A DNA stretch of 64,000 bases from Sternotherus odoratus (taxonomy: Eukaryota; Chordata; Testudines; Kinosternidae), in contig JAVMKO010000003.1 of NCBI GenBank assembly GCA_032164245.1, positions 4,846,651 to 4,910,650 on the forward strand, given 5' to 3'. The position numbers were made by a program, and so were the translations under genes. Positions 11,615 to 22,100 of this stretch are shown one piece after another (position 1 is the first letter of the stretch; the number at the start of each line of letters is the position of its first letter). The notes beneath the pieces were generated by a model. That model had not been told where the DNA came from, did not search any database, and saw nothing but the letters and a program-made list of their open reading frames with translations.

Positions 11615-12873
11615 GGCAAAAAATACTTTGAGGGTGTCAACAAGCATGTGGATAAGCCTTTGACAGGCTCCCTCACCAAAACTTCTGAAGGAAACTAAGT
11701 TGTCATGGGATAACAGGAAAGATCTTTTCATGAATCAGTTAGTGGTTAAAAGACAGGAAAAAGGGTCAGAATAAGTGGTCAGTTTTTACACTGGAGAGAG
11801 GTAAACAGTAGAGTCCTCCAATGATCTATATGTGCTGTTCAACATATTCATTAATGATCTGGAAAAGGGAGTAAATAGTGAATTGGAAAAGTTTGCAAAT
11901 GATATAAAATTATTCAAGAGAGTTAAGTCCAAAGCTGACTGTGAAGAGTTACAAAGGGATCTCACAAAACTGGGTGACCGGTCAACAAAATGGCAGATGA
12001 AATTCAACATTGATAAGTGCAAAATAATGAACATTGGAAAAAATAATCTCAACTCTACATACAAAATGATGGGGTCTAAATTAGCTGTTACCACTCAAGA
12101 AAGAGGTTTTGAGGTCTTCGTGGATAGTTCTCTGCAAACTTCAGCTCAATGTGCAGCAGTGGTCAAAAAAGATAATAATGTTTTGAACTGTTAGGAAAGG
12201 GGTAGAAAATAAGACAAAAAATATACATATAAATCCATGGAACACCCACACTTTGAATACTATGTCCAGTTCTGGTTACCCCACCTCAAAAAAGAACTGG
12301 AAAAGGTTCAGAGAATAGCAACAAAGATGACCAAGTATATGGAACAACTTCCATAGGAGGACACACTAAAGATTACAGCCATTCAATGTAGAAGAGACTA
12401 TTAAGGGAGAATATGATAGAGGTCTATAAAATGAATGGTGTGGGGGGAATGTGGTAGTTATCCTTTCCCACAAATCACGGGTCACTCAATGAAATTACTA
12501 GGTAGCAGGTTTAATACAAACAGGAGGAAGTGCTTTTTCGTGCTACACACAATTAACCCATGGAACTCATTGCTATAGTATATTTCAATGTCCAAAAGTA
12601 TAACTAGATTAAAAAAAGAATTTAGATAGGTTTATGGAAGATAGGTCCATCAATGGCTATTAGTAAAGGTGGTCAGGGATGTAACCCCATGCTGGGGGTG
12701 ACCCTAAATCTCTTACTGCCAGAAACCAGGAAAGGAAGACAGGAATGGATCTCTTCAAAATTACCTCTATTCTGTACATTCCTGCTGAAGCTCTGGCACT
12801 GGCTATTGTCAGAGACAGGATACTGAACTAGATAGACCATTGGTCTGACCCAGTATGGCCGTTCTTATGTTCT
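11615..12873 (+). mobile_element. CR1 LINE fragment, plus strand
   Basis: Begins in ORF2 at the 'gggtgtcaacaagcatgtgg' block and runs, with internal deletions and frameshifts, to the 3' tail 'gacccagtatggccgttctt'. The open frame at 11832-12194 is a remnant of the polymerase region. Defective. Confidence 0.87.
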
Positions 12874-13077
12874 TAATAAACACAGAACAACAAATTAGGC
12901 CTGAGAAAGTGTAGGAACCTCACTAAGGCAGTCAATATAGGAAGCCTTCCTGGGGAAAAGGTTTATAGAGAGGGATTTAAGGAAGGAGCAAGTGGGCCTT
13001 AGGTAGACAAGTAGGATCCTTCCAAGCATAGGAAGCAGCCTGAAAGAAGGTATAGAGTCAAGAGTGGGAAAAGAAGA

Positions 13078-13804
13078 TGTGAGAGATATTTCTCCCCCCC
13101 CCACACTAAACTCAGGGTAAAGATGTGGGGATCTCTCAGGCAAGACAATCAACCCCCAAGCTTATTTGCCAGCTTAGGTTAAATCTTTTCCCCCCCAAAA
13201 CCCAAACTTCTCCAGTTGGGGCTTGGAATCCGCTGCTACCATTAATGTGATTATTCCAAAACTATGGAGTGGGGCACATTAAAACCCCCGAGAGTAACAC
13301 CCCTCTCCCCCTTGCTACCTGGGAGAGATTCAAGCACACAGACCCTTACCAGCTGTAAGCTGTGCCCGATCCAAAGCTAGGACAACTCCAAGGGAAATAA
13401 CCAGACCCTTCTTATAACAAAAAAAGTTTAATAAAGAAAAGAGAAAAAGCATACAACTTATCCAGACTTCACAGATACTCAATTTTCTAGCCTTAAGCCC
13501 TCCCTTGAGATTTCTCCCACTGATGAGGTTTAATACACCATAGATCAATTACAAGCTTATACAATCAACAACTTTACTTACCGTCAGACTGACTTAGAAA
13601 CTTATTCAAAGAGATGAGTAGGAAGGTGATTTCATTCTCCAAAGCTGGAGAGAGAAGAGATGCAGAGAGGCAGAGTGCCCAGGAAAAGTGAAACCTAAAC
13701 TCCTTTGTCTCAAGGAATTCAAACTCTTGCATCATCCCCTCTCCTGTTCAGGTTAACCCTTTACAGGTAAAACAGTAATTCTAAGGCACTTCATACTTAT
13801 GACA
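13078..13804. mobile_element. Solo LTR with 5-bp target duplication GAAGA
   Basis: 727-bp segment starting TGTGAGAG and ending ATGACA, flanked by GAAGA at 13073-13077 and 13805-13809. It contains C runs and an A-rich AATAAA-like stretch near 13428. No internal genes remain. Its family differs from the LTRs at 1253 and 48846. Confidence 0.75.
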
Positions 13805-13984
13805 GAAGATGAGCTGGGTTGTTATTAATTAACTGATCTGGAATCAGAAATATACATGACACATTACAAAACACAGCTAGAGACAAGGGGCCAGCTCATG
13901 GGAATTACCATGCTGGACTAGACAAGTGGTCCCTTTAGTCTGGTATCCTGGCTCAGATAGTGGCCAGTGTCAGATGTTTCATAG

Positions 13985-14340
13985 GAAGGTACAAGAAATC
14001 TTGCAATGGACAATTAAAGAATAACCTTGCTCACAAAGAAAGCTTATTCTAAACCCTCATCAATTAGTAGCTGGCATCTGCCCTCAAGCATGAGACTTTA
14101 TTTTCTTTCTATCTAAAATTACTGTGTCTAATCCTGTTTTGAATCCTCCTAAGCTCTTGTCCTCCATGATATACTGTGGCAAAGAGTTCCACAGATTAAT
14201 AACACGTTGTGTAAACAAATTCCCTGTTATCGGTCTTAAATTTGCTGCCTTTTGGTTTTGCGGACTTCTCTCTTGTTCTTGTATCATGAACAAGGTAAGC
14301 ATGAGTGCCTGGTTTACCTTCTCTGTGCCAATCATTTTGG
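13985..14340 (-). mobile_element. CR1/L2-type LINE 3' fragment, minus strand
   Basis: In minus-strand translation it gives [12 protein letters not shown] and a downstream SLGGFKTGLDT, the terminal ORF2 signature of CR1-like LINEs. Just left of it (about 13905-13965) is another CR1-like tail fragment. Old and defective. Confidence 0.65.
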
Positions 14341-15199
14341 TATCAGCGCCACATGGAAAACTTCATGGAAGTCTTTTAGCCAAAGTTTGGGGATCTGATT
14401 CTGCTCTCACACTGGTGTACATCAGGAGTCACACCACTGAAGTCATGGAGTTACATTGGAATAAAACCTTGGAGAGGGTCTGTCTTTAGTGCAGAGTTAA
14501 CCTGAGTTCTTAACTGGCTTTTAGCCCTACCCCCTCTTCCTATCCATGCACAAACCTCTCCCCTGAGTTCAGGGGAGTTTCAACCTGGGCTTGCAGGTAC
14601 AGCTGGGGGATAAGTAAGATCCTGGGCTCCACATTCACTGGGGTTGTAACACAGTGAGGACATAGTCTAAATCACTCCAGTGCTGGTAATCCTGCAGTGC
14701 CTTCCCACAATCCACAACCCAGACAAATTCTCCCACAATTCACTGGGAAAGAGTCAGAGTCACTCAGTGTACTTTAGCACACAGGACCATGGGATATGCC
14801 CCCAAAGTCCTAATGACACACACAGGGGAGTTCAGCACCAGTGAGGACACAGTAAGGCTTTGGAATGTGGTGGCTTCCACCTGGCCTACACTAACCCGGA
14901 TGCCAATTGCCCAAGTTAACTCTGCAGTGAAGACATACACTGAGTGAAAGCCGAATGAGGCATCAGCATCCAAAGCAGCAGAGACAAGAAAACATACTGA
15001 AAAAAGGCAAGATAGCAAACAAGATACTGATTCCAATTCTGATCTCACTCTAGTTTTGCATGACTGGTAGCACTTGGACATCCCAACCATAGTGCGTGAG
15101 GGCCCACTCTGCTAAGTGCTATACGTATGCATAGTAAAAGAGAGTCCCTCCCCCCAAGCCCCTTCAGTGTAAACTGGTTGCAATGCAGTTAACCCAGAG
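14341..15199. other. Intergenic, nothing recognised
   Basis: Between ELP3 and FBXO16. There is faint MITE-like text (14480-14660 and 14760-14960, repeated 'cctgagttc' / 'agttaactctgcag' phrases), but I cannot define ends. No gene is seen. Confidence 0.35.
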
Positions 15200-15430
15200 C
15201 AGGGCCAGCGCTACCCCTTAGGTGGTAAAATTTGGAGGGTGGCTTTTTGCCCAACTCGGCGGTCAGTGTCCGTCGAATTGCCACCGAAATTGGTGTGTTG
15301 AGCTGTCAGCGGCAATCTTTTGGACACTAGGATGCTGCTCTTCAGCCACCGGCACCCCCTCCTACACTTACCGCCTCGGGCGGAAAAACAGGTACGGCCT
15401 AGGGCGGCAAAATACCTTGCGCCGGTCCTG
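15200..15430. mobile_element. Nonautonomous DNA element, CAGGGCCAGCGCTA ends, 8-bp TSD
   Basis: The left end cagggccagcgctacc pairs with the inverted right end ttgcgccggtcctg. Flanks are ACCCAGAG / GCCCAGAG (7 of 8 match). Same family as 44474, 46753 and 51048, with a different interior. Confidence 0.75.
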
Positions 15431-15952
15431 GCCCAGAGCTATACTACTAAATCTCCCCAGGGGCTCCAGGCCTGTTTCTCTGCATTGTATAGCGCGGTCA
15501 TTGGGGAAAAAAAAGTCTCTGATTGTAACAAGTGATTTAAAAAATGGAGCAGGATCCTTGAGACTATGAGCATGATTCTTAAATGTCAGGGACATCCGTT
15601 CTTCACTGTAACTGAGGGGACGTGATCGTCATCTTCCGAACGCTGGGCAGCTGAGCTGGTTTGACTGGGGTGAATTGCACTGAACCGTCCCCCCTTACTC
15701 TGCGTCAGATCCAGGGTCCGGTGGAGGAATTTGCCAGGGCTGAGCTTCAAACAGTGGGGACGCTAGAATGGATAAAGAGAAAATCCTGAGACTAGCAGCT
15801 GCTATAGATTGTTTTGGTCACTGAATGGACGTGTAGATGATTTCTACACTGCAAAACCAGTAGCTCATTTTGTTGAATTGGTCCCGTTACACGTATCCCT
15901 AATTCTACCGCCTGCACTTCCAGCGTCGTGGGAATATGGCAAACTACTCCCC
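15431..15952. other. Intergenic, nothing recognised
   Basis: Unique-looking stretch between two DNA elements. No gene or repeat could be defined. Confidence 0.35.
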
Positions 15953-15960
15953 CAGAGAAC

Positions 15961-16790
15961 CAGAGGTGAAAGTAAGCCAGGACGCCCCGGTACGGTGGAC
16001 TGGCAAGAGTCGGTGCGCCGTACTGGGGCGGATCGGCTTCCTCAGGCGCCATTGAAAGGACCTGGGGCTCCCAGCAGCAGCCTGAGCCCCAGGCCCTTTC
16101 AATTGCTGCGGGAGCCCGGGGGAGGCTGCGGTGGGGGCTCCGGCGGCAGGGCCCAGGGCGCTAGCGGTGTCCCAGCCCCGGGCTCTTTAAATAGCTACCA
16201 GAGTCCCGCCGCTGCTTCCCCAGAGCTCCGCGGGGACGGGAGCCCTGCTGCCGGAGCCCTGGGGAGGCTGCAGTGGGGCTCCGTTAGCTATTTAAAGAGC
16301 CTGGGGCTGGGACACCGCTACTGCCCTGGGCCCTTTAAACTGCCACCAGACCCCCCGCCGCAGCCTCCCCCGGCCTCCTGCAGCAGGGGTTCCGGCGGAA
16401 TTTTAAAGGGCCCGGGGCAGTAGCGGTGTCCCAGCCCCAGGCTCTTTAAATAGCTAACAGAGCCCCGCCGCAGCCTCCCCAGGGTTCTGCAGGGACGGGA
16501 GCCCTGCTGCCGGAGCTCTGGGGAAGTGGCGGCGGGGCTCCGTTAGCTATTTAAAGAGCCCGGGGCTGGGACACCGCTACTGCCCTGGGCCCTTTAAAAT
16601 TCCACCAGAGCCTGGGGGGCGGGGGGGTTGAGCTGGGGTGTGGGGGGATTTGGGAGGAGGCCCCTTACCAGTACAGGGGCGGGACGACTCTGCCCCAACC
16701 CTGCCCCTTCCAGCAGAGGCTCCGCCCCTTCCGGGGGCCAGAGCTGGCCCAGCCCCCGTACCGTTAAGAAGTTTTAATTATTCACCCCTG
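15961..16790. mobile_element. hAT-type element carrying a palindrome array, perfect 8-bp TSD
   Basis: Ends are cagaggtgaaagtaa and the inverted partner ttattcacccctg. Identical octamers CAGAGAAC flank it (15953-15960 and 16791-16798). The interior is very GC-rich and holds the tandem palindromic units at 16148-16603. There is no transposase, and the 204-codon frame across it is a composition artefact. Confidence 0.85.
16148..16603. repeat. Two head-to-tail palindromic units
   Basis: Each unit of about 200 bases has 'gtgtcccagcccc.ggctctt' and 'taaatagcta' on the left and their reverse complements ('tagctatttaaagagc', 'gggctgggacaccgctactg') on the right. One unit is at about 16148-16350 and a second at about 16400-16603, separated by a GC-rich spacer. 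Each could form a long hairpin. Confidence 0.75.
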
Positions 16791-16798
16791 CAGAGAAC

Positions 16799-18430
16799 TG
16801 AGTGTAATGTTGGTCAGCTCACCTTAAGAAAGGCACAGAGGAAATTGCAGAGATCCAGAAGAGACCCCTGAAGATGTGAACGGTAAACATGAACGTGCCT
16901 GTCTCTCTTTTACAAGGGGTTATGTAGTTTTGCCCAGCAATCCACCTAAAGTACACTTAATACAGCCCATCATTTCTTGTGCCATCCTTATAGTTTAGTG
17001 AGGATAATTCATCTGTCTCCTTTACAAGATGCTTGTTGGTGTTTGGAGACAGTAGTTTCCCCATTATCCCCCCCAACGAACACACACAGACACAAACACA
17101 CACACCGCTTCCTCTCAGCTTGTTTTCTAAGAGTCTTCTCTGTGTGGATGGACTCTGCTTTCACTCCCATTTTCCTGTGTCCTTTTCTGGACGGCAGTGC
17201 TCAAGATTGAGTGCAGTATTGCCCAAGGGCCAGAATGGTGTTAAATGGAGCAGAATAATTGCCACACTTGATGGATGTGTGATATGATAATTAATTAATA
17301 CAGTTGAAGGCCCTGATCCTGCAATGAGCTTCTCATATATGGACTGCAGACCAATACAGGGTCTCACTGGGGCTCTGTCCATGTGTTCTCACTGCTGGAT
17401 AAGGGCCCTATTTTATCTATAGGCACTGTATTGTTGATTTACATGCAGCGTAAATAACCCTCTAAAACCCTCTGACTGCAGTCTGGGGGTGCCCCCTCCT
17501 CCAGTTCATATAGATGCATTTGCATATTCCTTCCTACTTGCCCCACTTATTTGTCTCAATTCCACCCCCTTCTCCAATGTATCAAGATTGGATTGCATTT
17601 AAATACCACCTCTTACAAAGCAAGGAGCTGTGATCGCACCACATTCTGGATCATCATCTTGGCTCCTAGTCACAAAGGAAGGCTCTGAATGGTGTGGAGC
17701 CCCGAAGGGATCCCCGCAGCACTCCACTCTATACCCTCCTCCCATAGGGAATCATTAATAAATGCTCTCAATCCACTTCCATTTACTGCACTCGCAGTTG
17801 CTCTTTGAAAATGCTACATGGCACCAAATCAGATGCCTTCTGCTGTCCCCACTCTGGTTTCTTTATCCACTGAACTGGCTACTCTCGTAAAAAACGTCAG
17901 GGTTAAATCCTGCAGTCCTTAATCAATTAACCTGCCCACTGGTGTCAATGGGATTTTTGACTGATTAAGTCTTGAGGATCCGATGCGGTCAGGTGCTGAG
18001 CGACTCCTTGAAGGTGCTCACTGGAAGCTGACATTACTGTGCATGACGCTCAGCATGTCTCCAGGGAAGGCCCTGTGTAAGGACTGCAGGAGCTAGCCCT
18101 AGGCTGGCATGGCAGAAATTGCTTTTGATGATGTCATTTGACTGTTTTATCAACGGTTCTAAACCTCTCCCCAGGACTGGTGGGAAAAGTAACGTTTTCT
18201 TCTCTAATTCCTTGAGGGGACCCTTCTTCCAACCCATCATTATCAATTCCCGGCCTAAGGCATCCAGCCAGGGCCTTGTCCAAAGCACATCAGAATCAAC
18301 AGGCTCTGCACAGGCCCCTAGACACCTAGGTAACAAGGTGTTAAAACATCTGTATTCACATTGGAGACAAATTCCCTGCCCTACAGGTGAACACCCAGGA
18401 CTTCAAGTCACACAAAGCTCTTGCCAGCAT
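16799..18430. other. Intergenic downstream of FBXO16, nothing certain
   Basis: Probably contains the FBXO16 3' flank. The stretch holds a CA-rich microsatellite at about 17077-17106. I see no exon and no ZNF395- or PNOC-like coding sequence. Confidence 0.4.
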
Positions 18431-18722
18431 TTAGGCCAAGCTACCCTACAAAGTTTTGCTGGGATACCTACGTCGACTAGGAGTGACCACACCCTCACCG
18501 ACATGGATATGCTGGGATGATCACACACACACACACACAAGCAGGCACGTACCCCCACCTCCATTTGCCGGTATAGTTTATGTTCTTGGAGGTGATTTAA
18601 CAACACCAGCAAAAGAACTCCTTTGACTGGTATTTGCTGTGTCTACCTTAAGAAGCTTTGCTGGGGTAGCTGTACTGATATGGCTGTCCCGTCAAAGCCT
18701 CTGTAGTGTATACTGGCCCTTA
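18431..18722. repeat. MITE-like repeat with an internal (CA)n tract
   Basis: 'aagctaccctacaaagttttgctgg' on the left and 'agctttgctggggtagct' plus 'gtgtatactggccctta' on the right look like a diverged MITE of the 'gtctacac' class. A (CA)n tract sits at about 18521-18539. Boundaries are approximate. Confidence 0.4.
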
Positions 18723-18944
18723 GGTATTGTGACAGTCGTGAGAGACAGATGCCATAGGAAATTGCTACGTTTGAGTCTTTGTGTCACATTTTAGAGCTGG
18801 TAAATTACAGTCAGTTTGGTTCACACCATCTAAAATGGCTGCTGCTTGCTTGGCATGAGGGAACAAAATGACAATGGCTCCCCAATTCTAACCTCAGAGA
18901 GCTGTAATCTCTCTGGTATCTTAAGAACGAGATAGAACAGCTTA

Positions 18945-19175
18945 CTAACATGGAGAACTTCTGCTCATCCTTCCAAAGGCCTTTTTCCCTCTTTCACTCA
19001 GCTTTGGTATTGGAGCTTGAACAGGGGCTGGTCGTATCCCAGCATTCCACTGGGCACTTTGAGCTAGGATCTTAGCTGTTGCTTTGGTAATAGGGTACCC
19101 TGTTGATTGGTGAGCAGCCCAACTTGGGCGAACTGGTCCTTTAGGGCTCGAGCCAAGGTCTGCAGATAGGGACAG
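18945..19175 (-). CDS. Probable last coding exon of FBXO16
   Basis: An excellent acceptor (ctctttttctcttcccag|CTG) opens a 76-codon frame to TAG at 18947-18945. The frame contains [20 protein letters not shown] and PVPKLSERG-like text, and is rich in Pro, Ser, Lys and Arg. It lies on the FBXO16 strand, downstream of its other exons. The frame is phase 0, so it joins exon 6 only if the alternative upstream donor is used or an unseen exon intervenes. It could be an isoform-specific C-terminus. I cannot confirm its identity from memory. Confidence 0.55.
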   Translation of the reverse strand: MSLSADLGSSPKGPVRPSWAAHQSTGYPITKATAKILAQSAQWNAGIRPAPVQAPIPKLSERGKKAFGRMSRSSPC

Positions 19176-22100
19176 CTGGGAAGAGAAAAAGAGAAAGATC
19201 ATGTTCTCTTAACAGCCACTAAGGGGATAAAACTGTCTGAGCCCCTAGAAAACTATCTAGTATCCTTGGTTTTAAAATGACATACAATTATAGTTTTGTT
19301 CTGCAGCAGTGATCTATGCTTTGTTGTTACAATTCCACAGATCTGTGTCGTAAGCTACGTAAATAAGGGCACTCCATATATTTATGGGGCTAGCTGTGGA
19401 GTGGAAAAAATTCCAGCCTTTTGTGAATGACAAAGGAAGCCAATTAAAAGCAGCCACTAACGGGGGCTTGCCCACATTAATTGAATCTCCACAACAGCTC
19501 ACACTTTAAGGGCTGAATTCTGTGCTCAAAGTCAAGACACAGGTGCGCAGCTCCTATTGAAATCAGCGGGCAACCATCCAAAGGCAGAACTTGGGCTGTT
19601 GTAAAACAGACTGATCTCCTTTATGGAATGAATGTATTCATTTAAAAGATGAAGGATTCCAGCTGGCAAGAAGTTAGCTGTTTATAGTTTAATCTATGCT
19701 GTGAGCAGCAGTTTGCATTGGCTCTAATAATACTTTAGACTCCTACAGCCCCTTTCAGCTCAGAATCACAAGGCACTTTACAGACTAATTCAATCCTACA
19801 GCGCCCTGTGCAATACGCGCGGTAGAGACTGATCTTTTTTCACCAACGATGAAGTGCAACCATCTCTTGGGTGCCCTAATAAAGCACAGCATCTTGGCAT
19901 CATAACTTAGGACAGGAAGTGAAGAGAACAGGATGGGATTTAATAATAAACACTCATAATCACCAGCCCTGAATTTACCTCCACTAGAATTTGGTCAGGA
20001 TTCCGGGGCAAGTGCTCCTAGTCTTATCAAAAGAGCCGTGGGAACTTTATCCACCACAAGTGACCAGGACTTGTGGTTTATGTCTCATCCTGAAGGAGGC
20101 TGTAGTTCCCTTGCAGCAGATGGATGCATTCGACCAGACCTGATTCAGAGGGAACTGCACCAGCTACTGAGTCCCCAGCACCACTTCCTGCAGTATTCTT
20201 AGGAGGTCTCTTTTCCAAGTGCTTACCAGGCTCAACCTTGTTTCATTTGTGAAGTCTGAGGCACCATAGTGCAAAGGTAGATCAGGCACAGAATTTATAC
20301 ACAATGGTCAATCTTTATCTTTTCATTTTACTAGTCACTGTCTAGGATTAATTAGAAGTAAACAAATATATTCCTACCATTACAGTGATTGTTTAGTCTT
20401 TTAAAGGAATCCCAAAATGTTTCAAAGGCAGCGTGTGAAAAGCTGCCTGCTAGCAATCTAGCCCATGTTAAACTGATCCGAATCATTTGCTTAGCCCTTG
20501 TTTAGAATACTGAAAAACCATTAGTATAATAAAACATTTGCTCAGAAATGCATAATGAAGCAATGATGACCGATGATGTTATCATGCACAGACTATTGTC
20601 AAGAATCAAACTGTTGTACAGAAAATTTTACACGGTGTTCCATTTTCTCATGGTCACCTGATATGACTGCGGTGGATGTTGTATAATGCTTAAGAGCTTT
20701 AAAAATAAGCAGTCCAATGATTGCCAAAGATCAACCCAAAGAGAAGCCCAGAAGTATGCAACAGGTTAAGATGTCCTTGTGAGTGACTGCGCATGACAAT
20801 GTAAACAAGAACATGGCAGGTACAGTTTTTCTTCACACAAAGGCAGGTAAGCAGTGGCTGTTGCAATGAGCTGACTGTACCTTGTTTGTGCACTCCTGTG
20901 TTCTCGGTGAGTCAGCTGCAGAGTGCTTGGGGATAGGAAGGCAAAGCATGTTAAACCACAAAGCTAGGCTGTGCTTTTTCAAGAAGAGTGAAAATGTACA
21001 AACAAAGGAGTTTGATTCTGCAAGCATTACCCGGAGTAATTTTTGCTCCTATGACTAGTCGCAGGAAATTCAATGGTACTACTAGTGCAAATAAGTAAGA
21101 CTCAAATTATGGGTTGCAGAACTGAAGCTATAGCAATTAGTTCACTAGAACTGAGATTTGCCACTGCCCGAGGCCCCTGCAGTGGCAGAAAGCTGGACAT
21201 GTGGGATATGCACATTAACCCTAAAAGATGTTCCTTTAAGACACCAGCTCTCTGCCAATATGGGTGGGGAAAATTCATTCCTGACCCCAAATACTGTGAT
21301 CTTATTACCTTAGAATACAGGCAACAGTAACTCAAGAAGTTGTGGGAGTGGAGCAGACAGTCACACAGAACAGACTCTAAAGCAGTGGTCCCCAACCCCC
21401 GGGCCGCGGACCGGTACCGGGCCGTGGATCGATCGCTACCGGGCCGCGGACGCGTTCCCGGAAGTGTCCGCCGAAAAGCCGCAGTTTCACTTTTCGGAGT
21501 GAATTCGGCGGCTTTTCGGCGGACATACAGCCGGTCCGCGGCGGCGAAGAAAAAAGAAATCCGGTCCGTGCCGCAAAAAAGGTTGGGGACCACTGCTCTA
21601 AAGCATAAAAGGGGAAAATAATTGCTGAGGCTATAATATTTCTCTCAGCTGTCTTGAGTGTCAGACTCCATGATTTTCATGTTGCTAATAAAATAGCCAT
21701 GATTTTGACATTTTGACATTTTTGGCACGCAACTGATTATTCTGCTGAACAGCAAAAACCTTATGTGGAGTCTTAGGAGATGAGCCCACAGGTTTGTAAA
21801 GGAGGCTGTCATTTGGGAGCAGTGACAACAATGCAGCGACCAAAAGGTCCAAATGGGAGTGCAGGCTCACTCACTATAGGGGTGCGTGGCTCTGTATCAA
21901 AAAGGACAGGAAGGGTGATCTAGTGGCTAGGGCACTGACCTGAAGCTCAGGAGACCTGCCTTCAATAGGTGAGCTTGGACAAATCACTCCATCTACTCTG
22001 TGCCTCAGTTCCACATCTGTAAAATGGGGACAATACCTCCCTAGGTGATACAGTCCAGATAGTAAGGGACAAGCTTTATTTTAATAATTCCCCGAGGAGT

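Noticed and set aside
15809..16423. 204-codon plus-strand frame
   Set aside because: It runs across a hAT border into palindromic GC-rich repeat; not a gene.
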